64,000 nucleotides of DNA, from NCBI GenBank assembly GCA_022393335.1, contig JAJEKB010021701.1, forward strand, positions 101,965-165,964. Reading direction: 5' to 3'. The notes under the pieces are model-generated. The model was not told the origin of the DNA. It searched no databases and was given only the letters and a program-made list of their open reading frames with translations. This document shows positions 24,936 through 38,363 of the stretch, one piece after another. This stretch comes from Macrotrachela quadricornifera (Eukaryota; Rotifera; Eurotatoria; Philodinida; Philodinidae). A program made the translations under genes and the position numbers. Every line of letters starts with the position of its first letter. The first letter of the stretch is position 1.

Positions 24936-26245
24936 CTTAGGGCTGATCAAAAGTTCTAAGATTATTAAAAAAAAGTATAAAGATAAAGAGAAAGAGAAAG
25001 TTTTATTTTATTAAATGTTCGAAATAGTTGCCATGATTATTTATACAAAGTTCCATTCTTTTCAACAATTTGTCAAGAGTTTTTTTAAACTCTTCTTCTG
25101 AAATATTTTTCACTATCTTGGATATTGTACGAGTTAATGATTTTTCATTTGCGTGGTCAGTTCAATGAAGCTTGATGTAATCATTTAACCAATAATCACA
25201 TGGTGCAAGGTCAGGTGAGTATGGTGGATGCGGCATTATATTGATACCTTCTTCTGTTAAATAATTAATAACATCGGAATGAGTATGGGGTCGAGCATTG
25301 TCGTGAAGCAATTTTATACCATTTGTATTTAATGGCTTTCTTTGTTTCCATATTTCTTTGACAACAGGCTTAAGGCAATTTTCTATATAATAGTTGTGAT
25401 CTATAGTCTTGCCTTTATCAACACAATGTATAAGAACAGGACCATTTGATTTAAAGAATATAGAAAATAAATTTTTTGGTTCAAATTTGCTTCGACGAAC
25501 AATAGTTGTTGGTGATTCACCTTCGCCAACCCACCTTTTGCTTGTTGACTTACGACCGATCTGCCTATGGTAAATCCATGTCTCATCACCTGTAATAATA
25601 TCACATAATCGCTAGGAACCACTACGAAATTTCGCTAAATTTTCACGACAAAGTGTAACTCGTTCTTGCTTTTGTTCATCATTAAGCTGACGGGGCACCC
25701 AACATGATGTAACTTTTCTCATCTTGAGATGGTCATGAATAATTCGTTTTATTGTCCCATGAGAGAGAGATGTCTCAGCTATAATATTATCATAAGTTGA
25801 ATGTCGATCGTTGTTAATAACTTGTCGTACCAATTCAATATTTGTATCTGTAAGTTCGGATATTGAACGACCTGATCGAGGATCATCATTGACATCGTCT
25901 TGTCGTTCACGAAAACGCTTTGCCCACCCTACAACTGTTGAATATGATGGAGCATTGGGTCCCAAAGCTGTTGTGAGTTCCTCGTGAATTGTCTTTGAAT
26001 CTATTTCCAAAATAGTCCTTATTTTTATATAGTATCGATCGAATTCATTTTCCATTTAAAAATTTTTTTTTTAGTTCGAATTAAAGTTTATCTGAAAAAA
26101 TGTTGTAACTGAGTCCAAAATATAGTTACTATATATATCACTATAGACAAGACATTCCACTATTTATTCATGCAAAATACTCTTGAATGCTGATTGGTTT
26201 AAAAAGTTGCCAATAGTGTTCTTAGAACTTTTGGTCAGTCCTAAG
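24936..26245 (-). mobile_element. Mariner element (1310 bp) in a foldback arm
   Basis: TIRs are CTTAGGGCTGATCAAAAG and, on the other strand, CTTAGGACTGACCAAAAG (about 25 bp each), with TA at 24934-24935 and 26246-26247. The other foldback arm carries the unoccupied site tgtattttacatagattg (complement near 21693-21710), so the insertion is seen directly. It encodes one disrupted transposase. Confidence 0.93.
25003..26055 (-). pseudogene. Mariner DD34D transposase with two in-frame stops
   Basis: A single 351-codon frame runs from ATG 26055 to taa 25003-25005, the normal length for a mariner transposase. Only two nonsense codons interrupt it: TAG at 25612-25614 (codon 148) and TGA at 25162-25164 (codon 298). 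The N-terminal half has the helix-turn-helix DNA-binding region (SYSTVVGWAKRF, GTIKRIIHDHL). The catalytic motifs are GDETWIYH, HDNARPH and YSPDLAPCDYWL, with 34 residues between the last two acidic residues, as in mariner DD34D. It would have cut and pasted DNA at TA. The reading frame is otherwise clean, so it was inactivated recently. Confidence 0.93.
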
Positions 26246-26518
26246 TACATAGATTGTTCTTATTAAGAACATTTTTTTACATTATTGTTCTTATTAGGAA
26301 AGGTGTACCTAACAAGAACAAATTCAGTTGCTCGCAAACTACCGCTAATTACTTAACTAGTTTACGAGATCATCAGTTGATTTTTACATCATTCGATGCA
26401 GCAGACATTTCTGCACTCAACTATGTAAAAAAAATTTTTATCATGAAAAATAACTTTTTAGCAAAGAAATTACTCCGTCTTCCAAAATATCTGTTCTTAT
26501 TAGGAACTCTGTCTGTAC

Positions 26519-26881
26519 TATTCTTATACCTGCTCTAAATTTTTGTCTAAGTAATTGCTGTTGTGTGACTGGTAGGAAAAGAAATAGACAGAAAAGCCAA
26601 GCAAAGAAGGGTAATGAATATGCAAAGAAGCATTGTTTCAAAACTTCCAAGGTAATCATTCTATTGCATTTTAGCCATTTTAATTTCATATATGATTATT
26701 GTGCTTTTTCTAGACAATTAGTCCCTGATTTATATATGGACAATTTGCTGGTTCATGTATAGCCCAGGTATCTGAACTCTGTAACGCATTCATGTGGTGT
26801 CTTATTTATCGATATTGTTAACGGGCGAAGGGTAACTTGTGTATGAAAAACTTGATATACCGTTTCATTTATGTTCGCAGG
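26519..26881. other. Spacer between foldback and LINE fragment
   Basis: No gene seen. Short frames here do not resemble known proteins. Confidence 0.4.
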
Positions 26882-27529
26882 CTATTTGCATATAAGTGAA
26901 TACTCATATAGTCTGTTACATACATTAGAGCTTTCTTTTCTACGAATTGAAGCATTGGTTTCGAGCTTTTTCTCGATCGGCGCTCTAATCAATACCTTCA
27001 GATCATCTATGAAAACATGCCTAGAAAAGGCACCTAAGTATTTTATCAGGTAAGCATGAAAGACTACGAATAAGTATGGGCTAAGGGGACTCGCTTACGG
27101 AAGCCCGATAAATATTTGAAACTCCTTAGTTACTATATCTCCAAATTGTACATAGGCTCTACGTGCGGTAAGCCATGTGTACACCATTTTCTGCAGAGTA
27201 ATCGACATTCCAAATAGGTGTAATTTGACCAGTAACGCTGTGTACCAAACCTTGTCGTAGGCCTTTTTATAATCGAGATACACCGACAGGATTGGCATAT
27301 TAGCGTCCAAATTGTTGTGTACTTCTTGTATTATGGACAAAACTCTTGTGGGGATTAGACAATTCGGTCTAAACACCGATTGTCTAATAGGAACGATACA
27401 ATTTGACTCTGCCCATTTCCGAATTCGTGTCAATAATATTTTCTCGAACAACTTAGGGTGTGCTGCCAGTAGGGATATTGGATGTGTTTTCATAATAAAT
27501 GAAAGTATAACAGCGGCTTTGTATAACAT
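26882..27529 (-). pseudogene. Non-LTR retrotransposon reverse transcriptase fragment
   Basis: One minus-strand frame carries RT motifs in order: PISLLAAHPKLFEKILLTRI, the VYLDYKKAYDKVW block with a catalytic Asp, FIGLP followed by a stop at 27095-27097 where Gln of the usual QGSPLSP should be, then ASPLSPYLF and HVFIDDLKV, matching the (Y/F)xDDL box. It ends at tag 26882-26884. The 5' part, endonuclease and C-terminus are missing. It is a dead fragment of a LINE, probably Jockey/CR1-like; the clade is not certain. Confidence 0.85.
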
Positions 27530-27646
27530 TTTTCGAAGTTTTTATTAAAACACAATAATTCGACGTTTCGATGATCTATGTCATCATTATCAAGAATTTA
27601 TTAAGTTCTTTTAAAATTATACATTGAACACAGAGAACGAACGAAA

Positions 27647-27673
27647 TATATATATATATATATATATATATGA
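27647..27673. repeat. (TA)n microsatellite
   Basis: An uninterrupted run of about 13 TA units, next to an A/G-rich tract (27674-27735). Confidence 0.9.
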
Positions 27674-27789
27674 AAGAAAGAGAGAAGAGAAGAAGAAAAA
27701 AAAAAGAAAATAAATAGAAAAGAGAAAGAAGAGAAAACATATATACAAAATATACCAACACAAGATTAAATTTTAATTAATGATCATAG

Positions 27790-29562
27790 TTAAAATGACA
27801 GAACTCTATGTAAACCATCAGGAAATACCAATAATGGTACCGAATGAGTGGTTTTGTCGAGCTCTGGTTCATAAGCTTTGATCATTAACGATTCTTTAAT
27901 TAACAAACGATAATATTGACTATCTTCACCTATTATTTGAAAATTACTCCAGTCCATGTGATGACCTGTTTCATGTTCATGTTGTGTAATGGATTAGAAA
28001 TAAGTCTTTCTGTTATCGTTTGCTATTAATGTTGTTGTTGTTGCTGCTGCGGCTGTTCTGTTGTTTATTCGTGATGATCTTCTTAGTTGTATAGTATTAA
28101 CATTAGAAAGATCATCACTTACATGGTGTTGTTGAAAAGTTGTTTTAGGTGCATCATGTTCATACAGCCTACGTGCAGCTTGCCGTTCGGTCTTGCCAAT
28201 ATATGAAGAACTACAGTTAGTACATTTGATGTAATATACTACATTAGACTTCATATGTTTAGCAATAGGATCCTTGATTTGGAAAAAGGCCTGTGTTGAA
28301 GATGTCGGCTTGTTGAAGAAAATGATGTTGAGATCAGGCCGTAATTTATTCGAAAAGTGTAATAACCTTTTCTTCAATTCTAATGTTGAAGTTTGAATAA
28401 ATGGTAATTCGACATACATTTTCTGCTTATCACATCCAATTAATAGTCCATTTAACTTTTCATTATCATTTTGGTGATGTTTACTTAATTTAATACCAAA
28501 AATAGTGTCAATAAAATTTGGTGGATAACCATTTTTTAAACCTATTGTTCGTATTTTATCAAGTTCATCACCTAATAATGTATAAGTTGAACAAATAATG
28601 AGTGCACGATTAACCATACTAACTATACTGGCTTTCTTATATTCAATAGGAACATAAGAATTCCAATTAATAATTAGACCAGTGAATGTTGGTTTACGAT
28701 AGATTGTTGTCTCGAGATGTTATCGATTAGAAGATCTAATAACTTCAATATCGAGGAATTCCAATCTATCCTTGGCTTCAATTTTGTGAGTAAATTTAAT
28801 TGATGGATGAAAATTATTGAGAATGGTTAATATGTTATCAACATTTGTTTCAGAATTAACAAAAACAAATGTATCATCAACATACCGATACCATTCACAT
28901 ACACCTAATTTAATTAGGTCATCCATCAATGATGTCTTTAAATGAGCCATAAATATATCAGCAATCACTGGAGCCAACGGGGCACCCATTGCAACACCAT
29001 TAATTTGAACATACATATTATTATTAAAGATAAAATGTGTATCAGATGTGGCAGTTTCAAGTAAAATCTTAAAATTAATTCTTTGCTTACATTTAATACA
29101 TTGTTTAGTTCTTGGTAAATGTAGACAAAATTGTTTTGAACATATTAAATATATTTGGTCAAGAATATAATCAATGGTATATATAAGTGGAACATTGGTA
29201 AAAAGACTTGATACATCAAAAGATACCATAACCTTATTCACATTTGTTGATTTTTTAATTTTACGTAAAAAATCAAATGAATCTTTAATAACATATGGAC
29301 TGTTGCGTAGATGTGATAACCGATTTCTAAGCATTTTTCCTAAACCATAACCAACTGTTTTAACAGCAGACATAGCGGGACGTAATGGATAATTGTCTTC
29401 AGGTTTATGTATCTTAGGTGAACCATAGAGACGAGGTTCATGTGAAGTGAGCTTCACACATAAACTCCACGTTTGGAGCTCACTTTTCCATCCATGTTTT
29501 CTGATATGCACTAACATTGTGTACAAAGTAACTCTCCTCAGAGGTGAATATAAATATTCACT
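27790..29562 (-). pseudogene. Penelope-like element: RT plus GIY-YIG endonuclease, two stops
   Basis: One continuous minus-strand frame is broken only by TAA at 28720-28722 and TAA at 27994-27996, and ends at 27790. The RT part has RLYGSPKIHK, PLRPAMSAV, VSFDVSSLFTNVP, GVAMGAPLAPVIADIFM and RYVDDTF, typical of Penelope-like elements. The downstream part has a GIY-YIG type nuclease with VVYYIKCTNCSSSYIGKT, RQAARRLYEHD and, after the second stop, EHETGHHMDW and LIKESLMI. Such elements copy themselves by target-primed reverse transcription. The start is unclear because the 5' side runs into a tandem repeat. An Ala/Thr-rich stretch interrupts the nuclease domain. Confidence 0.9.
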
Positions 29563-29975
29563 ATCAGGAAGTGCCATTCCCAGAACAGAACACGCATCTA
29601 CAAACCGGAAGTGCCGTTTCCAGAACAGAATAAAAGTGCCTACAAATCGGAAGTTCCGTTCCCAAAATAGAACAATAGCACCTACAAACCGGGGGTGCCA
29701 TTTTTTCAACAGGATAAAGGCTTGCACAACCTGAAAGTATCATTGCCAGAAGAGAAACAAAGCATCGTCCGACCGGAAGTGTCGTTCGCAAAACAGAACA
29801 AGAGCATCTTCAAACCGGAAGTGCTGTTCCCAAAATAGAACAATAGCATCTACAAACCGGGAGTGCCATTTCTTCGACAGAATAAAGACTTGCACAACCT
29901 GAAAGTACCATTGCCAGAAGAGAAACAAAGCATCCCCTAACCGGAAGTGCCGTTCCTAAAACAATAAAAGTACCC
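29563..29975. repeat. ~42-bp minisatellite abutting the Penelope-like element
   Basis: About nine copies of an accggaagtgccgttcccag-like unit. A higher-order unit repeats at about 165 bp (the gcacaacctgaaagta variant at about 29724 and 29893). All copies read as a 14-codon repeat such as FVGTFILFWKRHFR on the minus strand, which explains the long frames there. It may be the 5' region of the Penelope-like element or an independent satellite. Confidence 0.8.
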
Positions 29976-30518
29976 ACAAACATAACTGTTGATATCCGTT
30001 CTCGTCAAGTTGCTCCACGATACGAGACTCAACAAAGCCTGTATTCCGAAGACTTAAATTGGATTTTGAATCGAGTTTTAATCCTAGCAAATCCATAGGC
30101 GAAAACGTTTTCCTTTTTTCAGTTGCCCACTCCAAGTTTTTTTGCAAGCATACTTCTTCGATTTTAAATCGATTTTTAACCCTTAAGAAATGTCGATCCA
30201 TGCTTCATTGTCAAGTGTACAAAAGGTTGATATATTGATGTCTGTGGGATTTTAAAACGATTTCAAACCGATTGTAAACTCTAGATGTGTCATTGAATAA
30301 ACTTTTTTCAAATTCTTAATTAATAGGATTTTCAGCACAAGTTGTCGTATAATAGAATTCAGAAGTATAAAACAATGTATTTTAAGAAGTGATTGATGAT
30401 TATAAAGTTAGACGCGTGGCAAGATTTAATAGCTGACTTATGATAACTTTAATATTTTGAATTAGTTTGCATTAAATACACAAGTGTCATTATTCCAGTT
30501 GTTTTGAAATATATATCA
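29976..30518. other. Intergenic, no gene seen
   Basis: The minus frame 29956-30201 reads fairly smoothly (NRFKIEEVCLQKNLEWATEK) but is not recognisable. It might be 5' sequence of the Penelope-like element. Confidence 0.35.
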
Positions 30519-31442
30519 CTTAGGGTGATCCAAAAGTTCCCGGAACTGCACTGTATTTATTTAGGGAAATGGCATTCTACCCATCTCTCTACGCCGTATA
30601 TTCGAGGTGGTTGTTGTGATATTCCATGGGAAGTTTTATCCTTTTAACTCACTCTTCAGATATCCTTTCGTACTAAACAATATGTATTGAATTTATCTCC
30701 TTGATTATTGCTTGAATTTGGATACTTTTTTGAGTCCTCGAAAACTTGAAAACGTTACTGGGCAGTGAACAGATTTTATGTGATACCGTTAGTGATTATC
30801 AGACTGATATGTGCCATCAGAATATTGGATGAAAATTATTGTTAAAACTGGAATCAACAAGAGGCAGTAGCCCTCAAACCGACATTTATTGTGAATAACC
30901 ATCAAAAACAATGTCACAAGTTACCTTCATAATGACTTTCGACTCATTATCTGGCATCTAGTAGTTTCTATAGGGGATATCAATCCTATCGATATTAATG
31001 ATAAATGTTGCAATTCATAAATAAAAAAATTATCGAACAAAAACGCATCGTCATGGTCTAATCCAATTAATTTTTATCATGGGTTTTTTCAACAACATGT
31101 AAAGTAATGTCATTATTAACTACAGAATTTGAGGAACGAAGTTAAACTTCACTGAACTTGTTCACTTTAGACTATACTTCTATAATCTTAGTTGTTCAGA
31201 TATATTCAGCATAGCCTAGACAAACAGCAGCTACAACAATTTAGTAGGAATCATAACCAAGGAGGTACATTGAATATCTATTGTTTACTTCGAAAAGATA
31301 TCTGAAGAGTGAGTTAAAAGGATGAAACTTCCCATGGAATATCACAACAACTACCTCGAGTACATGGCGTAGAGGAATGGGTAGAATGCCGTTTCCCTAA
31401 ATAGATATAGTGCAGTTCCGGGAACTTTTGGATCACCCTAAG
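30519..31442. mobile_element. 924-bp mariner-type element with ~153-bp inverted ends
   Basis: Ends are CTTAGGGTGATCCAAAAG and CTTTTGGATCACCCTAAG. Arms of about 153 bp (30519-30672, 31290-31442) agree with several differences. A TA flanks the right end and CA the left. The interior (30680-31285) has no recognisable coding sequence. Confidence 0.85.
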
Positions 31443-32948
31443 TATAATATATAAACTATTCTGACAGTTTTTTTATTAAAACGTTCATACCTGATAAAAA
31501 GTTGAGTGAGGTAGCATCATGCAAGCTTAATATTAAAACTCAACTTTCACTTCTAACGATAAGCAACAATATTATATTATGTAAAAACCTTTAAACTTTG
31601 AATTTGAAAACGTGAGAATAGGCTAAGGTAGGTTATTTCTTTATAGTTTAATATAATTTTACACATTGCTCCAACTAAGACAAATGACAAATATTCAGTC
31701 ATGAATTCCTTGTAAGTATCGTCATATGAGAAACGAATAGAAAGAAAAAGTAAAATATATTGACGCCATTTACTTCAATAGTGATTTCGAACATAACAAA
31801 TTAGTTTTTTAAAAATGAGCTTCTCATTTCATTTATACAGTGAACAACCAGTACACTAGTTAAAAAAGAGAAACATAATGTCCTACTAGTGGATCACAAA
31901 TACCAGTATCTAAAATTTATGCTTATACTTCGTTATATAAGCGAATCAACAAGGAATAGAACGAAGCATCATATTAGAAAACTATCTATATATGTGATGA
32001 ATTATCACTTCGGTAGACAAAGGAAGAGATGGAAACTTGAATAGTTTTCACCGGAATATAAATTTAAACAACAGATTATGTGTTATTCATATGATCATCA
32101 TCTTTTTACATTCCCTACTTCTACAGTAACCTTCTTTAGATATTTCTCAAGGATCGATCGATGTAACATGATTCTTCATCCTGTTTTGTTCAATAATATT
32201 TTTGTGGAGCAATTAAACCAAATACAATATTAATTTTACAACGTTATGTTTTATTTTCTATATAGATCAGCTTCATTCTTCTCGTATAAAATAAAAATGG
32301 TTTACAAATAATTTATAAAGATGAATACAACAAAGAACAAGTATCGATAAGGCCATTTTTTCACCCAAAAATTCTTTCAAAAGGAATTAGATATTTGGAA
32401 TCAGCATAAAATTCTGAGTAGAATGATGTAATTTTTTCTGTCGAAAGACGACTTTCATTTTTCACGGTCCATTGGGCACCTGTAGGGAATCCCAGGACCA
32501 TCGAGAATTTTTTTTCTCAAATTTTAAAAAATTTGGTATCATTAGACGCGGAATTTGATACTGATTCCGAATATTAGATTGAAATTTAGAAAAAACAGAC
32601 TTTTGATAGAGAAAAGTTCGATTTATTGTAGGATGCTGGGGAGCACTATTTTCAGTTATCCTGTCCAAGCCAGCTCGTAACGCCATTAGAATGTCTGGAA
32701 TACACTTAATGATGTGCGAAATTGCTTCCCCAATTCGAAACACATAAAATAAGTTGTTTGAAGTCGAATATTGGTTAGCTTTAGGGTGAAATACTGAAAA
32801 AACCTAAAGAAAAACAGGTTTTGGGCCCCCATAAACTTATATAGGGGGATGAAAAAAATCTCTAACCAATAAGTAGTATATATGGATTGATGTAGTTTTT
32901 CATGCTCATTCTAAATATTGGGTCGGCAAGAAAGTTTTGTCGTTTTTA
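31443..32948. other. Intergenic, no gene seen
   Basis: AT-rich DNA. The minus frame 32462-32743 (93 codons) lacks recognisable motifs, and its DNA looks like repeat debris. Confidence 0.4.
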
Positions 32949-33433
32949 CTTAGGGTATACCAAAAGTAGTGGCGCCGACTTCATAATATTCTNNNNNNNN
33001 NNNNNNNNNNNNNNNNNNNNNNNNNNNNNNNNNNNNNNNNNNNNNNNNNNNNNNNNNNNNNNNNNNNNNNNNNNNNNNNNNNNNNNNNNNNNNNNNNNNN
33101 NNNNNNNNNNNNNNNNNNNNNNNNNNNNNNNNNNNNNNNNNNNNNNNNNNNNNNNNNNNNNNNNNNNNNNNNNNNNNNNNNNNNNNNNNNNNNNNNNNNN
33201 NNNNNNNNNNNNNNNNNNNNNNNNNNNNNNNNNNNNNNNNNNNNNNNNNNNNNNNNNNNNNNNNNNNNNNNNNNNNNNNNNNNNNNNNNNNNNNNNNNNN
33301 NNNNNNNNNNNNNNNNNNNNNNNNNNNNNNNNNNNNNNNNNNNNNNNNNNNNNNNNNNNNNNNNNNNNNNNNNNNNNNNNNNNNNNNNNNNNATATTATG
33401 AAGTCGGCGCCACTACTTTTGGTATACCCTAAG
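32949..33433. mobile_element. Mariner-type MITE containing the assembly gap
   Basis: CTTAGGGTATACCAAAAGTA at the left and its exact complement at the right extend for more than 40 bp (ggcgccgacttcataatat). TA flanks both ends. The interior is 400 N (32993-33392), so true length is unknown. Confidence 0.8.
32993..33392. other. Assembly gap (400 N)
   Basis: An exact run of 400 N. The round length suggests an estimated or placeholder size. Open frames across it are artefacts. Confidence 0.99.
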
Positions 33434-33690
33434 TATATTTGAATCAATTTCTGATTGTGAGCTATTCCAGAAATATTTGCAGACTCAGTACCCCTAAAAT
33501 AGATTTTGGTTTTCATCTCTAGAACGATTTGAGATTAGAAGTTAAGCCTCATATATTTCTAGGATCAGAAAAACATGCGTAATTTGTGATTAGAATTTTA
33601 TTCAATCATTTTTAGTTTCATTGAATTCGAAATTATCACTCTCAATCACTAGATAACGTGCTAATTAATTATCAAACAATTCGCATCGTA

Positions 33691-36769
<3,079 letters not shown>

Positions 36770-37195
36770 ACTGGAACAATTAATTCAAAAATATAACGAA
36801 CATATTTTAAATAGTTTTATCTAATTTCACTTTTTTATTTTAGTCAACCATTTAACTTAGCAAAAACCTTTTTTATTTCGTCACCTCATAAATCTGGTTT
36901 ATATTATTTTTTTTTGCTTACCAGTAAAAAAGAATAAATTTCCAATTCTATATTCGGATAAGATTTTTTTTTTGTTATGATCGTTGATAATTTCATTATA
37001 TTATAAGTAATGTAGAAATTATGGATTTTATGTATATTGATTTTCTCTTTTAACTTTAAGTATCAATCAGTATGATAGAGTATATAAAAAAAAAATGATC
37101 CATCATACAGGTAGCTATGATCAACAGCGTGTCGATGGTTTATTTTTTATTTTTTCTTTGCAAGAAAATAGTCAGTTTCTTGTTTATTAACAATA
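36770..37195. other. 3' flank of the GAPDH fusion
   Basis: AT-rich, no gene. An aagaataaattt near 36932 could be a poly(A) signal. Confidence 0.4.
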
Positions 37196-37964
37196 ATGTC
37201 ACCACAAAAAACTAATAAAGTTTACAAAAAAATGTCACGGTGTTCATCAACTTGTTATCAAGTAAAAACAAACAATATTGGATTATTCACTTCAAGATAT
37301 CCGCTATTCCATACAAATAGTAAGTATATATAATATTTAAATGTACAATGACCAGTTAATTTTTTTAACCGTACTTTATCACCTTAATTTCGGTTGAGTG
37401 AGCAAACACGTGCGCAATGATATTACATATCTGTTTAAATAATATTTTTTTTATTGTGAAAAGTATAGGTATTAGATCGTCTTCCTTCGACAATGACTCA
37501 GATCGAACATTTTACAGATTAAAACAGCAAGTTAATAGTAATTAGAAATTGATGAAATAAATTTAACATATAATTGATGAGTGCATGCAGGATTATTCTA
37601 ATATTAACGAATTATTTCAGGACAACAACGAATTCGTCAAGGACAAGATCGTCTATGGAATCAATTACGAAATATAATTCAAACATTAAATGTATTTAAT
37701 ATTGGATCAACAAAACGTCATAGAATTAGATGTGAACATTTTGCAAAACTCTTCTATTCGTTTCTTCTGTTAATCATTACTCTACTCGTGCTTAGTTACT
37801 TATTTACATCACGAGAAATCATAAATGACACAATATACCTGCATTCTGATACACAACCTATCAAATATTCATTGCCACATGATGATATACTTACTTGTCC
37901 CGATATCAATATGACTATGAGACAAAAAGGTTGCATAACAAATGGAATAGACACAATCTTCTAA
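37196..37964 (+). CDS. Small single-pass membrane protein (155 aa, two exons)
   Basis: Exons 37196-37319 and 37621-37964 join in phase across a gtaagt...ttcag intron, giving MSPQKTNKVYKKMSRC... to ...TNGIDTIF. After a basic, Gln/Arg-rich stretch (RQQRIRQGQDRLWNQ) there is one hydrophobic span, FYSFLLLIITLLVLSYLF, then about 50 polar residues with two cysteines. The basic side before the span suggests a type II orientation with the C-terminus outside. I do not recognise the family. Codon-like texture and clean splice sites support a real gene. It lies between the GAPDH fusion and the converging SLC17 gene. Confidence 0.65.
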
Positions 37965-38363
37965 CCAACAATTATGGCTTTTATGTAGACTTACTCCATT
38001 AGCCAAGGAGAAAAATAATCAAATTAATCATAAAAGTACATATAATAGATAAAATTTTCTTAGGATTTGTGTAATAAACAAAATAAATATTTTTTAATTA
38101 AGTAATATTCCATAGATAGCTTGTCTAAACTCAAAAATAATTGGAAGATATCTGTTATATATTATTCAATTAAAAACTTCTAATTAAATACCCTTAAATA
38201 TATTTTTAAAATAAATACACCAATATATGATTGTCGTTATACCGTTACAAAGATATTCGCAGAAATAAAAATAAAAACTCGTTCGTTCATAAACAAGAAA
38301 TAGATGTTTAAAAAGAAAAAAAAACTAAAACAATTATCATCAAATCACCGGTAAAATAAATAA
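37965..38363. other. Convergent 3' spacer
   Basis: About 400 bp between the stop of the membrane-protein gene and the stop of the transporter on the other strand. Only AT-rich 3' UTR-like sequence. Confidence 0.5.

Larger units (their letters stand above)
21425..26518. mobile_element. 5.1-kb composite foldback element
   Basis: The left arm 21425 to about 22128 is the reverse complement of about 24254-24690 plus 26248-26518. The right arm is longer because it contains a partial duplication (about 24690-24933) and a mariner insertion. Ends are gtacagacagagttcctaat and its complement. The word gttcctaataagaac, nearly palindromic, is repeated near both ends. No transposase specific to the foldback was found, and the centre holds another TIR element. 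Boundaries are those of the detectable match. Confidence 0.85.

Noticed and set aside
25401..25622. 73-codon minus-strand ORF within the mariner
   Set aside because: Out-of-frame shadow. The transposase frame simply continues past the TAG at 25612.
21425..26518. Foldback and other palindromes as amplification or assembly chimeras
   Set aside because: Arms differ by scattered substitutions, and only one foldback arm holds the mariner with its TA duplication, so the arms have separate histories.
29447..29928. Several overlapping ORFs on both strands (up to 335 codons with the RT)
   Set aside because: They arise from the 42-bp minisatellite, which is open in several frames. Only the RT part below about 29562 is supported.
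32462..32743. 93-codon minus-strand ORF
   Set aside because: No domain, no splice context, and the DNA resembles repeat debris.
32902..33516. Long open frames on both strands across the N run
   Set aside because: They exist only because N codons cannot be stops.
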